From: Saprospirales bacterium
GTDB taxonomy: Bacteria > Bacteroidota > Bacteroidia > Chitinophagales > Saprospiraceae
Assembly (NCBI GenBank): GCA_016703765.1
Contig: JADJBL010000002.1
Span: forward strand, 1-64,000
DNA: 64,000 nt
Direction: 5' to 3'
Positions 16,401 through 24,251 of this stretch are shown here, in pieces. The translations under genes and the position numbers were made by a program. The number at the start of each line of letters is the position of its first letter. The first letter of the stretch is position 1. Below the pieces are notes generated by a model. The model saw nothing but the letters and a program-made list of their open reading frames with translations, did not search any database and had not been told where the DNA came from.

Positions 16401-16704
16401 GGGTCGGGTGCGTGGCGGGCACGGAATCCACCCTGGAAGAATCGGTGATGAAGGTATTGCAGCTGTAATCCCATTCATAACAACCCACGTTGCCATTGCC
16501 TACGGCTGCGTTGTGGCAGCGCATATTGTAACGCATGAGAATCTTGCGGTAGCTCTGGCCTGAGTCGTCGGGAAAAGTAAAGACCCCAGAACGGGTGGCC
16601 GATTGCCAGTTGAGGGTTTGCACCACTATGGTATCCTGGCCCTGAACCGGAATGGAGAGCGCCCAGGCACAAGCGATTAGAGAAAAGAACCTGCGTAGCA
16701 TCAT
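13432..16704 (-). CDS. secreted PNGase F-related protein with LamG domain and (frameshifted) T9SS sorting domain
   Basis: From the ATG at 16704 the protein has a signal peptide (MMLRRFFSLIACAWAL... GQ). Near residue 55-75 the segment NMRCHNAAVGNGNVGCYEWDY resembles the catalytic half of peptide-N-glycosidase F relatives. A concanavalin-like LamG domain follows at about 280-460 (ITISLWCYG, WNHWAFTKN, GSVHEFQVWDKELS). A second PNGase-like beta domain covers about 620-800, and the T9SS domain starts at VFSIYPNPAS. Such proteins are exported to the surface and may cleave N-glycans. That activity is inferred. The frame ends early, at 13432, because of a one-base shift. The intact protein would end at 13271. 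Confidence 0.8.
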   Translation of the reverse strand: MMLRRFFSLIACAWALSIPVQGQDTIVVQTLNWQSATRSGVFTFPDDSGQSYRKILMRYNMRCHNAAVGNGNVGCYEWDYSCNTFITDSSRVDSVPATHPTHIISNFQGSSFAYTSQPTFTYLQFGQFQTDYQNTISETIATAGGDDQTLSMENGGAVGKHQFLYTAAELQAAGLVAGPITGLRLHVETPGESLQFLRVRLKATSKTELNPGDPDLSGFTQVYFLHTNLVAGENNLNFYQPFSWDGLSNLLVEYSFTNPSAPASSNLLEAGDAGFNSTLSSSTADNAIRFSGSGYVDVPGAAFGGISNAITISLWCYGNPDILPANTTIFEGRDNANNRQANVHLPWGNGSVYWDCGNTGTGYDRIEKAANPADYEGKWNHWAFTKNATTGQMKIYLNGVQWHFGNGKTKPIDIKQFHIGDAVTFSNNYSGSVHEFQVWDKELSQANIQAWMGQPITPAHPDYGNLVLYYPFDEGAGTTAFDAGPNGHDAQIYGFPAWQQLRGEQLYKNFSASSLRPKLGFVQGVYDQTITELEVLDSLENSLHSVASYGVSGTDLVNLGTQYVYPAGAMNILDESGLTVGTVFVDPENTISIGTLNYFAKSPAKYELLSLVTPYGNGLDLGQAGKTFFFDVSDYGPILKGNKRLSIELGGEFQEELDIQFWYITGTPEREVVDIQHIWPFGRGWYADIQNNSVFAPRSVQFSPDGESFKLRAAVTGHGQNGEFVPRSHYLNLDGGAPEFTFDVWKKCGENPIYPQGGTWLYDRAGWCPGAATDVHEMMLDGIINPGQTAQIDYGVNGAFLNEANYLVSAQLVTYGPLAHDLDGSIEAIERPSKRVEFERVNPACNKPVIHLRNSGSQSIQSAEIEYWVKGNGTVLSYTYQGSIPSGVTKSIELPVPFVGFWKTEEEQIFYAELKTVNGQQDDNADNDFMESAFDLPLILDDQLDLSLKVRTNNRASENWYTIRDHAGTVVASRNNMANNTTYEDDINLPPGCYTLFFEDLEDDGLSYWADPAAGSGYVKIQHIFNGVGLSLYSFESEFGGNLAFDFVVGEITGTKELDETRVFSIYPNPASRETVIELSGFENGLSGLN

Positions 16705-16810
16705 GATTCGCAATGTTTTGAGTTGAAAATGGGGGAGCAAGATAAAAAATTTCGTCACCCCGTCACGGCAAAAAGTGCAATTAGTTGATTATTAAAAGGT
16801 TATTCAATAT

Positions 16811-16845
16811 TGAGTGACGGGGTGACTAAGTCACCCCGTCACTCA
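16811..16845. repeat. perfect 16-bp hairpin in a divergent promoter region
   Basis: TGAGTGACGGGGTGAC (16811-16826), a TAA loop and GTCACCCCGTCACTCA (16830-16845) form a perfect hairpin. A third copy of the core GTCACCCCGTCAC lies at 16754-16766. No T-run follows. It stands between two divergent genes, so it is more likely a protein-binding or repeat element than a terminator. Confidence 0.8.
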
Positions 16846-16918
16846 ACAAAAACGCTTGCAGGGCTGTTCTTTTGTCAGATTGCAAAGCATTCCAAAACAC
16901 AAAACACAACACATACTA

Positions 16919-17266
16919 ATGAAGAAATTATTTTTCCTTCCTTTTGCTCTTTTCCTCCTGATCGGCGTAAATTTGAATGCGCAAAAAGCCAAGGACATTC
17001 AAACGGTTTCGTTTAAAGTCTACGGCAATTGCGGCATGTGCGAAGATCGTATCGAAAGCGCCCTGATGGTTCCGGGAGTCAGACTTGCGGATTGGGACCA
17101 GGCAACGGGCATGCTCACTGTAACTTTCAAGCCGTTCAAGATCTCCCTTCAGGCCATTCACGAAATTGTAGCGGGGGTAGGCCACGATACGGATTTGGCA
17201 AAGGCCAAAGACGCCGTGTACGACAAGCTCCCCGGGTGTTGCCTATACGAGCGGCCGAAGATTTAA
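16919..17266 (+). CDS. exported heavy-metal-associated (HMA) domain protein
   Basis: From the ATG at 16919 the product is 115 residues. It has a signal peptide (MKKLFFLPFALFLLIGVNLNAQ) followed by a single HMA fold. The metal site is YGNCGMCEDRIESAL, with the CxxC motif at about residue 39-42. A C-terminal LPGCCLYERPK adds a vicinal cysteine pair, as in other Bacteroidota members. It is a likely periplasmic or surface soft-metal (Cu/Zn) binding protein. No P-type ATPase is adjacent. The longer in-frame start at 16856 would bury the signal peptide. Confidence 0.82.
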   Translation: MKKLFFLPFALFLLIGVNLNAQKAKDIQTVSFKVYGNCGMCEDRIESALMVPGVRLADWDQATGMLTVTFKPFKISLQAIHEIVAGVGHDTDLAKAKDAVYDKLPGCCLYERPKI

Positions 17267-17360
17267 TCGCATCCTGTCACCCCATATTATACCGATGAAA
17301 AGGAAGGGTCGGCCGCTTTGCTGGCTGGCCCTTTTTCATTTCAAAATAGAACCTTTTCGT

Positions 17361-18206
17361 ATGCGACCGATCTGCCTTTTTCTGCTCCTCGCTTTTTCCC
17401 CATTGTCCGCACTCCGCACGCAAACCTCGGCCTCCTTCCGGGTCATGACCTTCAATATCCGGTTCGACAATCCAGACGACGGGATCAACCGCTGGGAAAA
17501 CAGGAAGGACTGGGTTTCCGACCTCATTCGCCACTACGACCCGGAGGTTTTCGGATTGCAGGAGGCGCTGTACCACCAGATCGAGGACATTTCCGCCTGT
17601 CTGACGGAGTGGACCTGGGTCGGAAGAGGCAGGGACGACGGCCTGAAAGGAGGGGAGTTCTCTCCGCTTTTCTACCGGAAAGACCGCTGGAAGATGCTCG
17701 AATCCGGAACCTACTGGCTGGCCGAAGAGCCAGACACCCCGGGCAAGGTGGGCTGGGATGCCTCCCTTCCCCGCGTGGTCACCTGGGTCCGTCTACAGCA
17801 AATATCCTCGGGGAAAAAAGTCTATTTTTTCAATACCCATTTCGACCATCGGGGCCCAAAAGCCCGCCAGGAAAGCTCGCTCCTGATCCTGAGGAAGCTG
17901 GACGCCCTGCTCCCCGCCGAGCCCGTCCTGCTGATGGGAGATCTCAATAGTATGCCCGGTTCCGTCCCATACCAGTTGATCGAGGGGAGCCTGCTGGCCG
18001 ACACCCGCTTTCTCTGCAAATTCCCCCCTTACGGTCCGGAAGGCACTTTTAACGGATTTCAACTCGGCGCTTACGGCGCACGGATCGACTATATATTTGT
18101 GAATGCTTTTTGGACCGTCCGGGAGTACGTAACGATCGCCGACCACCACGACAAACGCCATCCGTCTGACCATTTCCCCGTCCTGGCGGAACTGATATTG
18201 AAATAA
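17361..18206 (+). CDS. exported endonuclease/exonuclease/phosphatase family protein
   Basis: From the ATG at 17361 the product is 281 residues with a signal peptide (MRPICLFLLLAFSPLSAL). The EEP fold motifs are all present in order: MTFNIRFDN, FGLQEALYHQ (metal Glu), FFNTHFDHRG, LLMGDLNSMPGS, RIDYIFVN and PSDHFPVLAEL. Relatives are secreted phosphodiesterases or nucleases, and the substrate is unknown here. The catalytic Asn, Asp and His residues look intact. It runs 95 bases after the HMA gene on the same strand, so co-transcription is possible. Confidence 0.88.
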   Translation: MRPICLFLLLAFSPLSALRTQTSASFRVMTFNIRFDNPDDGINRWENRKDWVSDLIRHYDPEVFGLQEALYHQIEDISACLTEWTWVGRGRDDGLKGGEFSPLFYRKDRWKMLESGTYWLAEEPDTPGKVGWDASLPRVVTWVRLQQISSGKKVYFFNTHFDHRGPKARQESSLLILRKLDALLPAEPVLLMGDLNSMPGSVPYQLIEGSLLADTRFLCKFPPYGPEGTFNGFQLGAYGARIDYIFVNAFWTVREYVTIADHHDKRHPSDHFPVLAELILK

Positions 18207-18223
18207 TGGGTGTTAGAAATCAA

Positions 18224-18346
18224 GTAGGATTTTCTCAAAGCGAATTGCCCAACTGGCGTTCAAAGCTTGGGGGGGGGCGGGTTGCGGGGGAGGGGTGGTC
18301 GATCGTGGTCAAAGTGGCCCGCCCCCGCGAAGAAAATTCCTCCTAC
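18224..18346. repeat. long imperfect inverted repeat with G-tract
   Basis: GTAGGATTTTC (18224-18234) faces GAAAATTCCTCCTAC (18332-18346). Inside them GGGGGCGGG (18273-18281) faces CCCGCCCCC (18318-18326). A run of nine G (18269-18277) is present. No coding frame is seen. It could be a degenerate mobile repeat or a structured transcript. Confidence 0.5.
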
Positions 18347-18383
18347 AACAAGCCGAGATTTAACAAACGCTATTAATAGCAAA

Positions 18384-18391
18384 TAGCTTTG
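18384..18391 (+). promoter_or_regulatory. isolated -7 box TAGCTTTG
   Basis: TAGCTTTG fits TAnnTTTG but is followed only by the 14-bp terminator hairpin at 18408. If used, it would make a transcript of about 50 bases. It may be a chance match. Confidence 0.3.
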
Positions 18392-18407
18392 TGCATTAAT
18401 CAAGGAG

Positions 18408-18445
18408 AGAAGGCAGCCCGGATACCCGGGCTGCCTTCTGATTTT
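18408..18445 (+). terminator. strong terminator between convergent genes
   Basis: AGAAGGCAGCCCGG (18408-18421), loop ATAC, CCGGGCTGCCTTCT (18426-18439) form a perfect 14-bp stem followed by GATTTTAT. It separates the EEP gene (+) from the holin-like gene (-). Confidence 0.85.
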
Positions 18446-18469
18446 ATATCGAAACCTCAACCGAGGTTT

Positions 18470-18808
18470 CTAAAGGAAAATAGCGTATAAAACGGAGTTG
18501 AACACGCTCAGCAGGACGGCGAGCACCAGGGCCCACCAGAAGCCGCGAACCTGAAAGCCCTTCATGAAGTAATCGGCGATCACGATCATCAGAGCGTTGA
18601 TGACAAAACTGAACAGGCCCAGGGTAAGGATATTCAAAGGCAGGGAGATGGCTTTCAAAAATGCGCCGATGGTGCCGTTGAGCAAAGCCAGCACAATGGC
18701 CAGGATCAGCGCGCGGCCGAAATCCTTGACCTGAACATTCGGCCGCAGTAAAAAGGCGGCGGCAAACAAAGCCAGTGCGTTCAGCAAAATTTTTACCAGG
18801 ATTATCAT
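18470..18808 (-). CDS. phage holin family (YvlD/DUF360-type) membrane protein
   Basis: The 112-residue protein has four hydrophobic helices. It shows the family pattern LLNALALFAAAFLL, then ALILAIVLALLNGTIGAFLK, LPLNILTLGLFSFVINALM and WWALVLAVLLSVFNSVL. Despite the family name it is usually chromosomal and not lytic. No phage genes are nearby. It lies 10 bases after the coiled-coil membrane gene, so the two probably form an operon. Function is unknown, perhaps envelope stress related as for YvlD. Confidence 0.85.
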   Translation of the reverse strand: MIILVKILLNALALFAAAFLLRPNVQVKDFGRALILAIVLALLNGTIGAFLKAISLPLNILTLGLFSFVINALMIVIADYFMKGFQVRGFWWALVLAVLLSVFNSVLYAIFL

Positions 18809-18818
18809 AACCGGAAGT

Positions 18819-19160
18819 TTATTGGTTTTTCAGATTTGATAATTCCTTCTCCTTCTCCAACACTTCCTTTCGAAGGCGTTGGTTCTCCTTCTTCAATTCT
18901 TCCATCCTTTTTTGCTGGTATTCCAGCTCCTTGCGCATGGCCGCATCGTCGAGCGATTCGACGGGCTGGTCCTGGTCCTGAACAGATTGCTCCTGGGAGG
19001 GCTCGGCGATCTCGGTTTTATCGATCCCGAATAAGCGCTTGATATTCGCGATCCCGTCTTCCCCATTGTAATAGGAAGCGCCGATATAGGCCACCGGAGC
19101 CACGATGATCATTACCAGGAAAAAGCGCGCAAATCCAGTAACCTTCATTTTTCTTTGCAT
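18819..19160 (-). CDS. single-pass membrane protein with C-terminal coiled coil
   Basis: The protein is about 113 residues from the methionine at 19160 (another is at 19148). It has one membrane helix (FARFFLVMIIVAPVAYIGAS), an acidic Gln-rich linker, and a heptad-rich coiled coil over the last 45 residues (KELEYQQKRMEELKKENQRL). A frame start at 19196 is unlikely because the TATTTTTG promoter box (19194-19201, reverse) overlaps it. Family not recognised. It heads an operon with the holin-like protein. Confidence 0.7.
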   Translation of the reverse strand: MQRKMKVTGFARFFLVMIIVAPVAYIGASYYNGEDGIANIKRLFGIDKTEIAEPSQEQSVQDQDQPVESLDDAAMRKELEYQQKRMEELKKENQRLRKEVLEKEKELSNLKNQ

Positions 19161-19193
19161 GTGTCGGGTTGGTTTTATAGACATTAACGCAAA

Positions 19194-19201
19194 CAAAAAT
19201 A
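19194..19201 (-). promoter_or_regulatory. -7 promoter box TATTTTTG (reverse strand)
   Basis: CAAAAATA on the plus strand is TATTTTTG in reverse. It lies about 35-45 bases before the methionine codons at 19160 and 19148, a fitting distance for the coiled-coil/holin operon. Confidence 0.5.
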
Positions 19202-19274
19202 CCGGCGCACTTCGTTCCCCCTGCCTTCATTCTACCGATAGGGGAATTTATCGGACGAAAGGGCGCCAAACCGC

Positions 19275-21551
19275 TTATCGGATCACCACCACGCTTCCGC
19301 CGGACGAAACCGCCCGGGCCAGGTTGTTCTCAACTACGGTGTATTCAAGCGTCCAGACATAGGCCCCGGCACTTACGGGCTTCCCGTGAAAGGTCCCGTC
19401 CCAGCCCGCTTCGGGGTCCTCGCTTTCAAAGACCAAAGCGCCCCAGCGATCGAATATCCTCAACAGGAAAGGCTGCGGCGGGCATTCGGAAAACGGGCGA
19501 AACTCGTCGTTGATCCCGTCGAAATTGGGGGAGAAAACCGTGGGATAGTACATGTCGCAAAACTCGCACTCCTTTATTTGTATGGTATCCGAGATCAGCT
19601 CGCATTCGTTGAAAACCGATACGCGGTATTCCCCTGGAGCATCTGCGATAAAATAGGGTTCCTTCGAGCCATCCTGCCATTCGTAGGAGGCCGGCCCCGG
19701 CGTAGAGGCGTCGAGCCAGTATTGAGCCTCGCACAGGAAAGTGTCCCGCCCCAAATCATAGGAGATCAGCGGGATAAAATAGATAAAAATGACGTCATCA
19801 AAACTGTTGCACTGCGTAGTCACCCGGGCGGTGTATTCCCCGCCCAGCGTAACCGGGTATATTGGGTCGGTGCTTCCGTCCTGCCAAATGTAATTGTTGG
19901 AACCCGGCAGGGAAAAATCGAGGAAAATGGTATCGCCCTCGCAAAGAAAGGTGTCCTGCCCCAATTCCGGCGATGTTTCGTCGATAAAGGTCAGCAGGGC
20001 GTTGTTGCTCTGGGTTTCGCACAGCGTAGTCACCGTGACCGAGTAGTTCCCGGTTTGCGTTGCGGTCAGGGAAGAGTTGGTACTGCCGTCCTGCCATTGG
20101 TAAGAGGCGTCTTCATTGGTGGCGTCCAGCAACACGAAATCCCCCAAACAATGGCTCTGATCGCCACCCAGGTCCAGGTCGATAGGGGGTATGACGTTGA
20201 TGAAGACCTGGTCGAGGGTCGTTCCACAGGCATTGGTCACGGTCACGGCGTAAAGGCCCTCCAGGGAAGCGGTTAAGGTGGGGTCCGTAGACCCATCCTG
20301 CCAGGTGTAAATGGAGAAAGGGCTGCTCGCATCCAGCAAAGCCGTTTCGCTCCCACAGAGATTTTGGGTCGGACCGAGCTCTATTTGCGGAGGTTCCAGC
20401 AGGTAAGTCACCCCGATAGAGTCGCTGCCCGAACCGCAGGCATTCGTAAGGGTCACAGAGTAAGTGCCCGGCTGGGTTACGGAAAATGTGGGGTTGGTGG
20501 AACCGTCCTGCCAGACATAGGTGGAGCCCTGGATCGTGGCGTTGAGCAAAAGCGTTTGTCCGACGCAAAGGATGGAGGTGTCGTTTCCGATATTGACGGA
20601 AACGGGGATCGGCACATCCACGTCGAAATCGGCCGTCGCTTGTCCTATGGGGTTTCCGCAAAGGTCTTCCAGCGGGAAGGCGCCGGTGGAGTTGATGCTG
20701 AGGGTAAAGGTTCCCATCGAGGAGATCGGTGGGTCGATGATCAGGGAAAAGGAGTTTTCGAAATTGGCCGAGTTGTCGCATCCGTTGCCGTCGAGGCTCA
20801 GGGTGTAGGGGCCCCCGGGCCCTGTCAGCTGAAAATTGGACGCATCGATGGTCGTGCAGTTGATGTATTCCGAAAATTCAATATCGATATCTTGTCCGCC
20901 GCAGGATACGGGCCCGCTGAGGGTTTCCAGCATGGGCGGCTGTTCGTCGAAGATGCCGATGCCGGTAGACAGGCCGAAGTCCAGGGTGTAGCCGTTGGGC
21001 GAGCCCGTCCAGTTCGACACCATTAATACGTATGTATTTCCGGCAATTACCGGGATGAGGTCGTTGAAAGCGGTGAGGGCGTTGCTGATGGTGGGCGGAT
21101 TGACCCCGCAGCCGGCGCCCTGAATATCGAAATTGGTGCCTCCGGTGGCGCCGGTCAGGCCGTCGCAGGTGCCCCCTCCGGCGGCGTTGCAACTCACGAT
21201 GAGGTTTTGGTTGGAAAAGATGTCCTCACAGGAAGCGGTGGTGATGTTGAAGAGCGACCAGTCATAGTCGTCGTTGATGTCGTTGGGGGTGAGGAGAAAC
21301 CCGAAATTGCCGGACTGATCGACGGTAAAGGTGTACCAGATGGAGTTCAGTTCGCCCGCCGTGCAGCTGATACTGGTATTGATCTCGTTGTTGTAATTGC
21401 CGTCGCCCGAGGGAGAAAGGGTTTCGGAATAGATTTGCTGGCAGACGGGGATAGCGCCCAGGCAATCCTGATTGGTCGGGATCTGGCCCTTCCCGGAAAA
21501 GGAAAGAGTCAGCATTAAAAAGGGTAGTATCCTGTGAAAAAGGTGTTTCAT
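19275..21551 (-). CDS. T9SS type B (gliding motility-associated) secreted protein with five Ig/PKD-like repeats
   Basis: From the ATG at 21551 the product is 758 residues. It has a signal peptide (MKHLFHRILPFLMLTLSFSGKG). The N-terminal domain covers about 20-220 and contains CTAGELNSIWYTF and TYVLMVSNWTGSPNGYTLDF, an adhesin-like beta sandwich. Five repeats of about 80 residues follow, each marked by YxWQDGST. The end FSPNFDGINDEFRPF, then RIFDRWGALVFES and GWDGTFHGKPVSAGAYVW, is the CHU_C/gliding motility-associated C-terminal domain that targets proteins to the T9SS and cell surface. It is a probable surface adhesin. The stop is well separated from the next gene downstream. Confidence 0.9.
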   Translation of the reverse strand: MKHLFHRILPFLMLTLSFSGKGQIPTNQDCLGAIPVCQQIYSETLSPSGDGNYNNEINTSISCTAGELNSIWYTFTVDQSGNFGFLLTPNDINDDYDWSLFNITTASCEDIFSNQNLIVSCNAAGGGTCDGLTGATGGTNFDIQGAGCGVNPPTISNALTAFNDLIPVIAGNTYVLMVSNWTGSPNGYTLDFGLSTGIGIFDEQPPMLETLSGPVSCGGQDIDIEFSEYINCTTIDASNFQLTGPGGPYTLSLDGNGCDNSANFENSFSLIIDPPISSMGTFTLSINSTGAFPLEDLCGNPIGQATADFDVDVPIPVSVNIGNDTSILCVGQTLLLNATIQGSTYVWQDGSTNPTFSVTQPGTYSVTLTNACGSGSDSIGVTYLLEPPQIELGPTQNLCGSETALLDASSPFSIYTWQDGSTDPTLTASLEGLYAVTVTNACGTTLDQVFINVIPPIDLDLGGDQSHCLGDFVLLDATNEDASYQWQDGSTNSSLTATQTGNYSVTVTTLCETQSNNALLTFIDETSPELGQDTFLCEGDTIFLDFSLPGSNNYIWQDGSTDPIYPVTLGGEYTARVTTQCNSFDDVIFIYFIPLISYDLGRDTFLCEAQYWLDASTPGPASYEWQDGSKEPYFIADAPGEYRVSVFNECELISDTIQIKECEFCDMYYPTVFSPNFDGINDEFRPFSECPPQPFLLRIFDRWGALVFESEDPEAGWDGTFHGKPVSAGAYVWTLEYTVVENNLARAVSSGGSVVVIR

Positions 21552-21600
21552 CAAGTTGTGTTTTGTCTTCTTTAAGTACGCCGTTCGGCTATACGTATTG

Positions 21601-23145
21601 TTACTTCTTGTCAATTTCCAGCACGACCCCGACCGCATTTTTTGTGCCTATCTCACAACTGAAGCCGATGGCTTCCCCTGCCAGGAACTTGACATTGGGG
21701 ATGGATTGCCCTGCCAGCGCAGACTGGAGCTTTGCCCCGTAATTCAAGCCCGCGCTCTTGTTGATTCGTTCGTTGAATGCCTTAAAATCGATGGCTTCCT
21801 TCGTAATGAGCACCGCAATCCGGTCGCGGTTTCCCAAATCGTCGGCGGTCATGGAATAATCCTTGGGGAAAAGGCGCGTGCCCGTGATCCCGCAATAAGG
21901 CGAGTGCTTGGCCGTGTAGGGGAATAACACGTAGCTGGAGCCGTCGGTTTCCTCGCCAAAGACGTATATATGACATTCGATCGAATTGGCGATGGCAATC
22001 TTGAATTTGTCGCCTTTACGGATCGGCGCCTTGGTTCGGAACACCCGGTCTGAAGCCTGTAAAAGCGGGATGATACTCTGCGTGGCGTTGTCCACCAGAC
22101 CGAATTGGACCTCGAGCTTGTTGGGGTCCATGGCCGGGGTGGCGCCCATGGGGTGCAGGCCGTAGGCCTCTTTTACGAAAAATTCAAAATCCTTGTACCG
22201 GACCCAGGCGATGCCCTTTTCTCCCCAGGTTTCGCCCCAGCTGTTCATGAGTTGAAAGGCTCCTCCTTCGTAATTATTGTCGTAACCGATCACGCACATG
22301 GCGTGCCCGCTGAAACCGTACAGGCTGTAATCCCTTTGGGTGGGTTCCCAGATCCGGCGACCCCGCATGTCGTGCATGAAGGTGCCGCCCACCTGCATAC
22401 CGATAACAACCGGAGAACCCTGGGCCAGGTGCTGCTTGATCCCCTGCATGTCGGGCCGGTAATCTTCGCCCCCCATGGTCAGGCGGTTGTAGCCCTTGAT
22501 GCGGAAAGTCTGAGCCCGTGCCTGCTCGTTGGGTCCCGGCACATCCGAACAGGAACTGTCGTCGTACGGATATTCCCGGAAGGGGAGGACCCCGCCCTTC
22601 CGCATGGTTTCCATGGCGTCGAGCATGTAGGCGCCCTGGCAGTTCTGAAGGGCGATCTGATTATACAGGAAAGATGGGCTGAAGGCGGCCTGATTGGGCT
22701 CGGCGCCGGAGGTCTCGGCTTCCAGGATAGTCCGGGCCGCGTAGGAACTGGCCCAGCCGACGCAGGAGCCCTGGTTGCCCTGGTGAAGGCGCTTCGGGGC
22801 GTATTTGGCCAGGGAAACGGATGCCGGCAGACCTCCGCCTGCGCCGAAGGACCCGTATGTAAGGGGCTCGAACACCTCGGCCCGGTCGTACACTTCGGGG
22901 TCGAGGTTGGCGCCCAGGGAAAACTCCGATGTACTCTCCTCCCCGGGAACCCCTGAGAAGACGTTTTTTCCACCCAGAAAAAAATACCAGATCCCTCCGA
23001 TCACCAGGACCGGGATGATCAATTTGGGCCTTCGAAAGACAAAGCCCAGGATCATGGGTAAAAAACTGAGGATCGGATTGGAGCGGCCACCCCTATTGGG
23101 GCTCTGTCCCTGCTGGGGACTGTCTTCATCCATTCTTATCGGCAT
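21601..23145 (-). CDS. membrane-anchored C1A papain-family protease with C-terminal DUF4384-like domain
   Basis: The 514-residue protein has one membrane helix at about 40-58 (LIIPVLVIGGIWYFFLGG). The papain-fold domain contains HQGNQGSCVGWASSYAAR (Cys at about 126), GFSGHAMCVIGYDNNY (His) and LMNSWGETWGEKGI (Asn). The catalytic set is therefore complete. Residues 390-490 (KGDKFKIAIANSIECHIYVF... YVLFPY) resemble DUF4384, a domain often attached to effector-type enzymes. The alternative start MDEDS lies 12 bases in. The gene lies 50 bases upstream of the T9SS protein on the same strand, and the two may be co-expressed. Substrate unknown. Confidence 0.85.
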   Translation of the reverse strand: MPIRMDEDSPQQGQSPNRGGRSNPILSFLPMILGFVFRRPKLIIPVLVIGGIWYFFLGGKNVFSGVPGEESTSEFSLGANLDPEVYDRAEVFEPLTYGSFGAGGGLPASVSLAKYAPKRLHQGNQGSCVGWASSYAARTILEAETSGAEPNQAAFSPSFLYNQIALQNCQGAYMLDAMETMRKGGVLPFREYPYDDSSCSDVPGPNEQARAQTFRIKGYNRLTMGGEDYRPDMQGIKQHLAQGSPVVIGMQVGGTFMHDMRGRRIWEPTQRDYSLYGFSGHAMCVIGYDNNYEGGAFQLMNSWGETWGEKGIAWVRYKDFEFFVKEAYGLHPMGATPAMDPNKLEVQFGLVDNATQSIIPLLQASDRVFRTKAPIRKGDKFKIAIANSIECHIYVFGEETDGSSYVLFPYTAKHSPYCGITGTRLFPKDYSMTADDLGNRDRIAVLITKEAIDFKAFNERINKSAGLNYGAKLQSALAGQSIPNVKFLAGEAIGFSCEIGTKNAVGVVLEIDKK

Positions 23146-23224
23146 GGCTATCTATTTATTTTATCAATGATGCAAATTAGTTATTTCCATTGCCCTGCCC
23201 AACTCATTTTTTGCGATCCCTGCG

Positions 23225-23232
23225 TACCTTTG
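23225..23232 (+). promoter_or_regulatory. -7 promoter box TACCTTTG of the polyprenyl synthetase gene
   Basis: A perfect TAnnTTTG box lies 18 bases before the ATG at 23251, implying a very short leader. Confidence 0.6.
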
Positions 23233-23250
23233 GAGCCACAAAAGCCTCCA

Positions 23251-24222
23251 ATGCAATATATTCAGCCTTTTCAGCAGGCCTTTCATGACTTTTTGGACGG
23301 GAACCCATTCCACAAGGAGCCGGAGAATTTATACGTGCCGGCCGATTACATCATGGGATTGGGCGGCAAGCGGCTCCGGCCTGTCCTGCTTCTGCTTGGA
23401 CATTACCTGTTCGACGATCGCTTTCACGACTCCCTCCCCGCCGCTATGGCCGTGGAGGTGTTCCACAATTTTACCCTTGTCCACGACGATATTATGGACG
23501 CGGCGCCCCTGCGAAGGGGTAATCCCACCGTACACCAGCGCTTCGGCCTCAATGCCGGGATCCTTGCCGGCGACGTTATGCTGATCCGGGCCTACCAATA
23601 CCTGCTCGAACTGGACCGGCCCCATTTGCTGCCCCGGATACTGGACGTATTCAACCGCCTGGCCATCGAAGTATGCGAAGGCCAGCAAATGGATATGGAT
23701 TTTGAACAAGCCGAAGAGGTGCGGATTGAGGATTATCTTAAAATGATCGAGCTAAAGACCTCGGTTCTGATCGCCGGGGCCCTGAAAATGGGCGCCCTCC
23801 TGGGTGGCGGCAGCGAGGAGAACGCCGGACTGCTTTACGAGTTCGGCAGGAATGTGGGCATCGCTTTCCAATTGCAGGACGACATCCTCGATGCCTTTGG
23901 AGACCCCGAAAAGGTGGGTAAAAAACCCGGAGGCGACATTGCCCAAAACAAAAAGACCTTCCTGTTCCTCAAAGCTTTGGAATTGGGGAATCCGGAAGAA
24001 AAGGCCCATTTGAAAGCCTGGTTTTCTAGCTCCGATAGCCCCGAAAAAATCGAAAAGGTGCTTGGTCTCTGGGAGAAACTGGACATCCGCAGGTATGCAG
24101 AAGAGGCAAAAAACAGATTTCAGGACCAAGCCTTCCTCGCCCTGGAGCAGGTCGGGGCTGAAGAGACAAAAAAGAGATTGTTGCGCGAGCTTGCGGGAGA
24201 ATTGCTGATGCGGGAGGCATAA
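23251..24222 (+). CDS. polyprenyl (isoprenoid) diphosphate synthase
   Basis: From the ATG at 23251 the product is 323 residues. It has both aspartate-rich motifs of trans-prenyltransferases: VHDDIMDAAPLRRGNPTVH (about 80) and FQLQDDILDAFGD (about 210). GGKRLRP at about 36 binds isopentenyl diphosphate. It condenses isopentenyl units onto an allylic diphosphate. The chain length (farnesyl, geranylgeranyl or longer) cannot be fixed from these motifs alone. A frame open from 23167 would include the promoter box and is not used. It converges on the GNAT gene. Confidence 0.92.
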   Translation: MQYIQPFQQAFHDFLDGNPFHKEPENLYVPADYIMGLGGKRLRPVLLLLGHYLFDDRFHDSLPAAMAVEVFHNFTLVHDDIMDAAPLRRGNPTVHQRFGLNAGILAGDVMLIRAYQYLLELDRPHLLPRILDVFNRLAIEVCEGQQMDMDFEQAEEVRIEDYLKMIELKTSVLIAGALKMGALLGGGSEENAGLLYEFGRNVGIAFQLQDDILDAFGDPEKVGKKPGGDIAQNKKTFLFLKALELGNPEEKAHLKAWFSSSDSPEKIEKVLGLWEKLDIRRYAEEAKNRFQDQAFLALEQVGAEETKKRLLRELAGELLMREA

Positions 24223-24235
24223 AAAAGGAAGGAGC

Positions 24236-24251
24236 AACCGCCGTAGCGGTT
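24236..24251. repeat. single REP-type hairpin
   Basis: AACCGC-cgta-GCGGTT lies just after the polyprenyl synthetase stop. It is the same hairpin motif that flanks the large REP cluster at 24912-25104. Confidence 0.5.

Noticed and set aside
18470..18808. Holin as evidence of phage lysis genes
   Set aside because: This holin-named family is commonly chromosomal, and there is no endolysin or phage gene beside it.
19275..21638. T9SS type B protein start at 21638
   Set aside because: The added residues precede and destroy the signal peptide; the ATG at 21551 gives a standard one.
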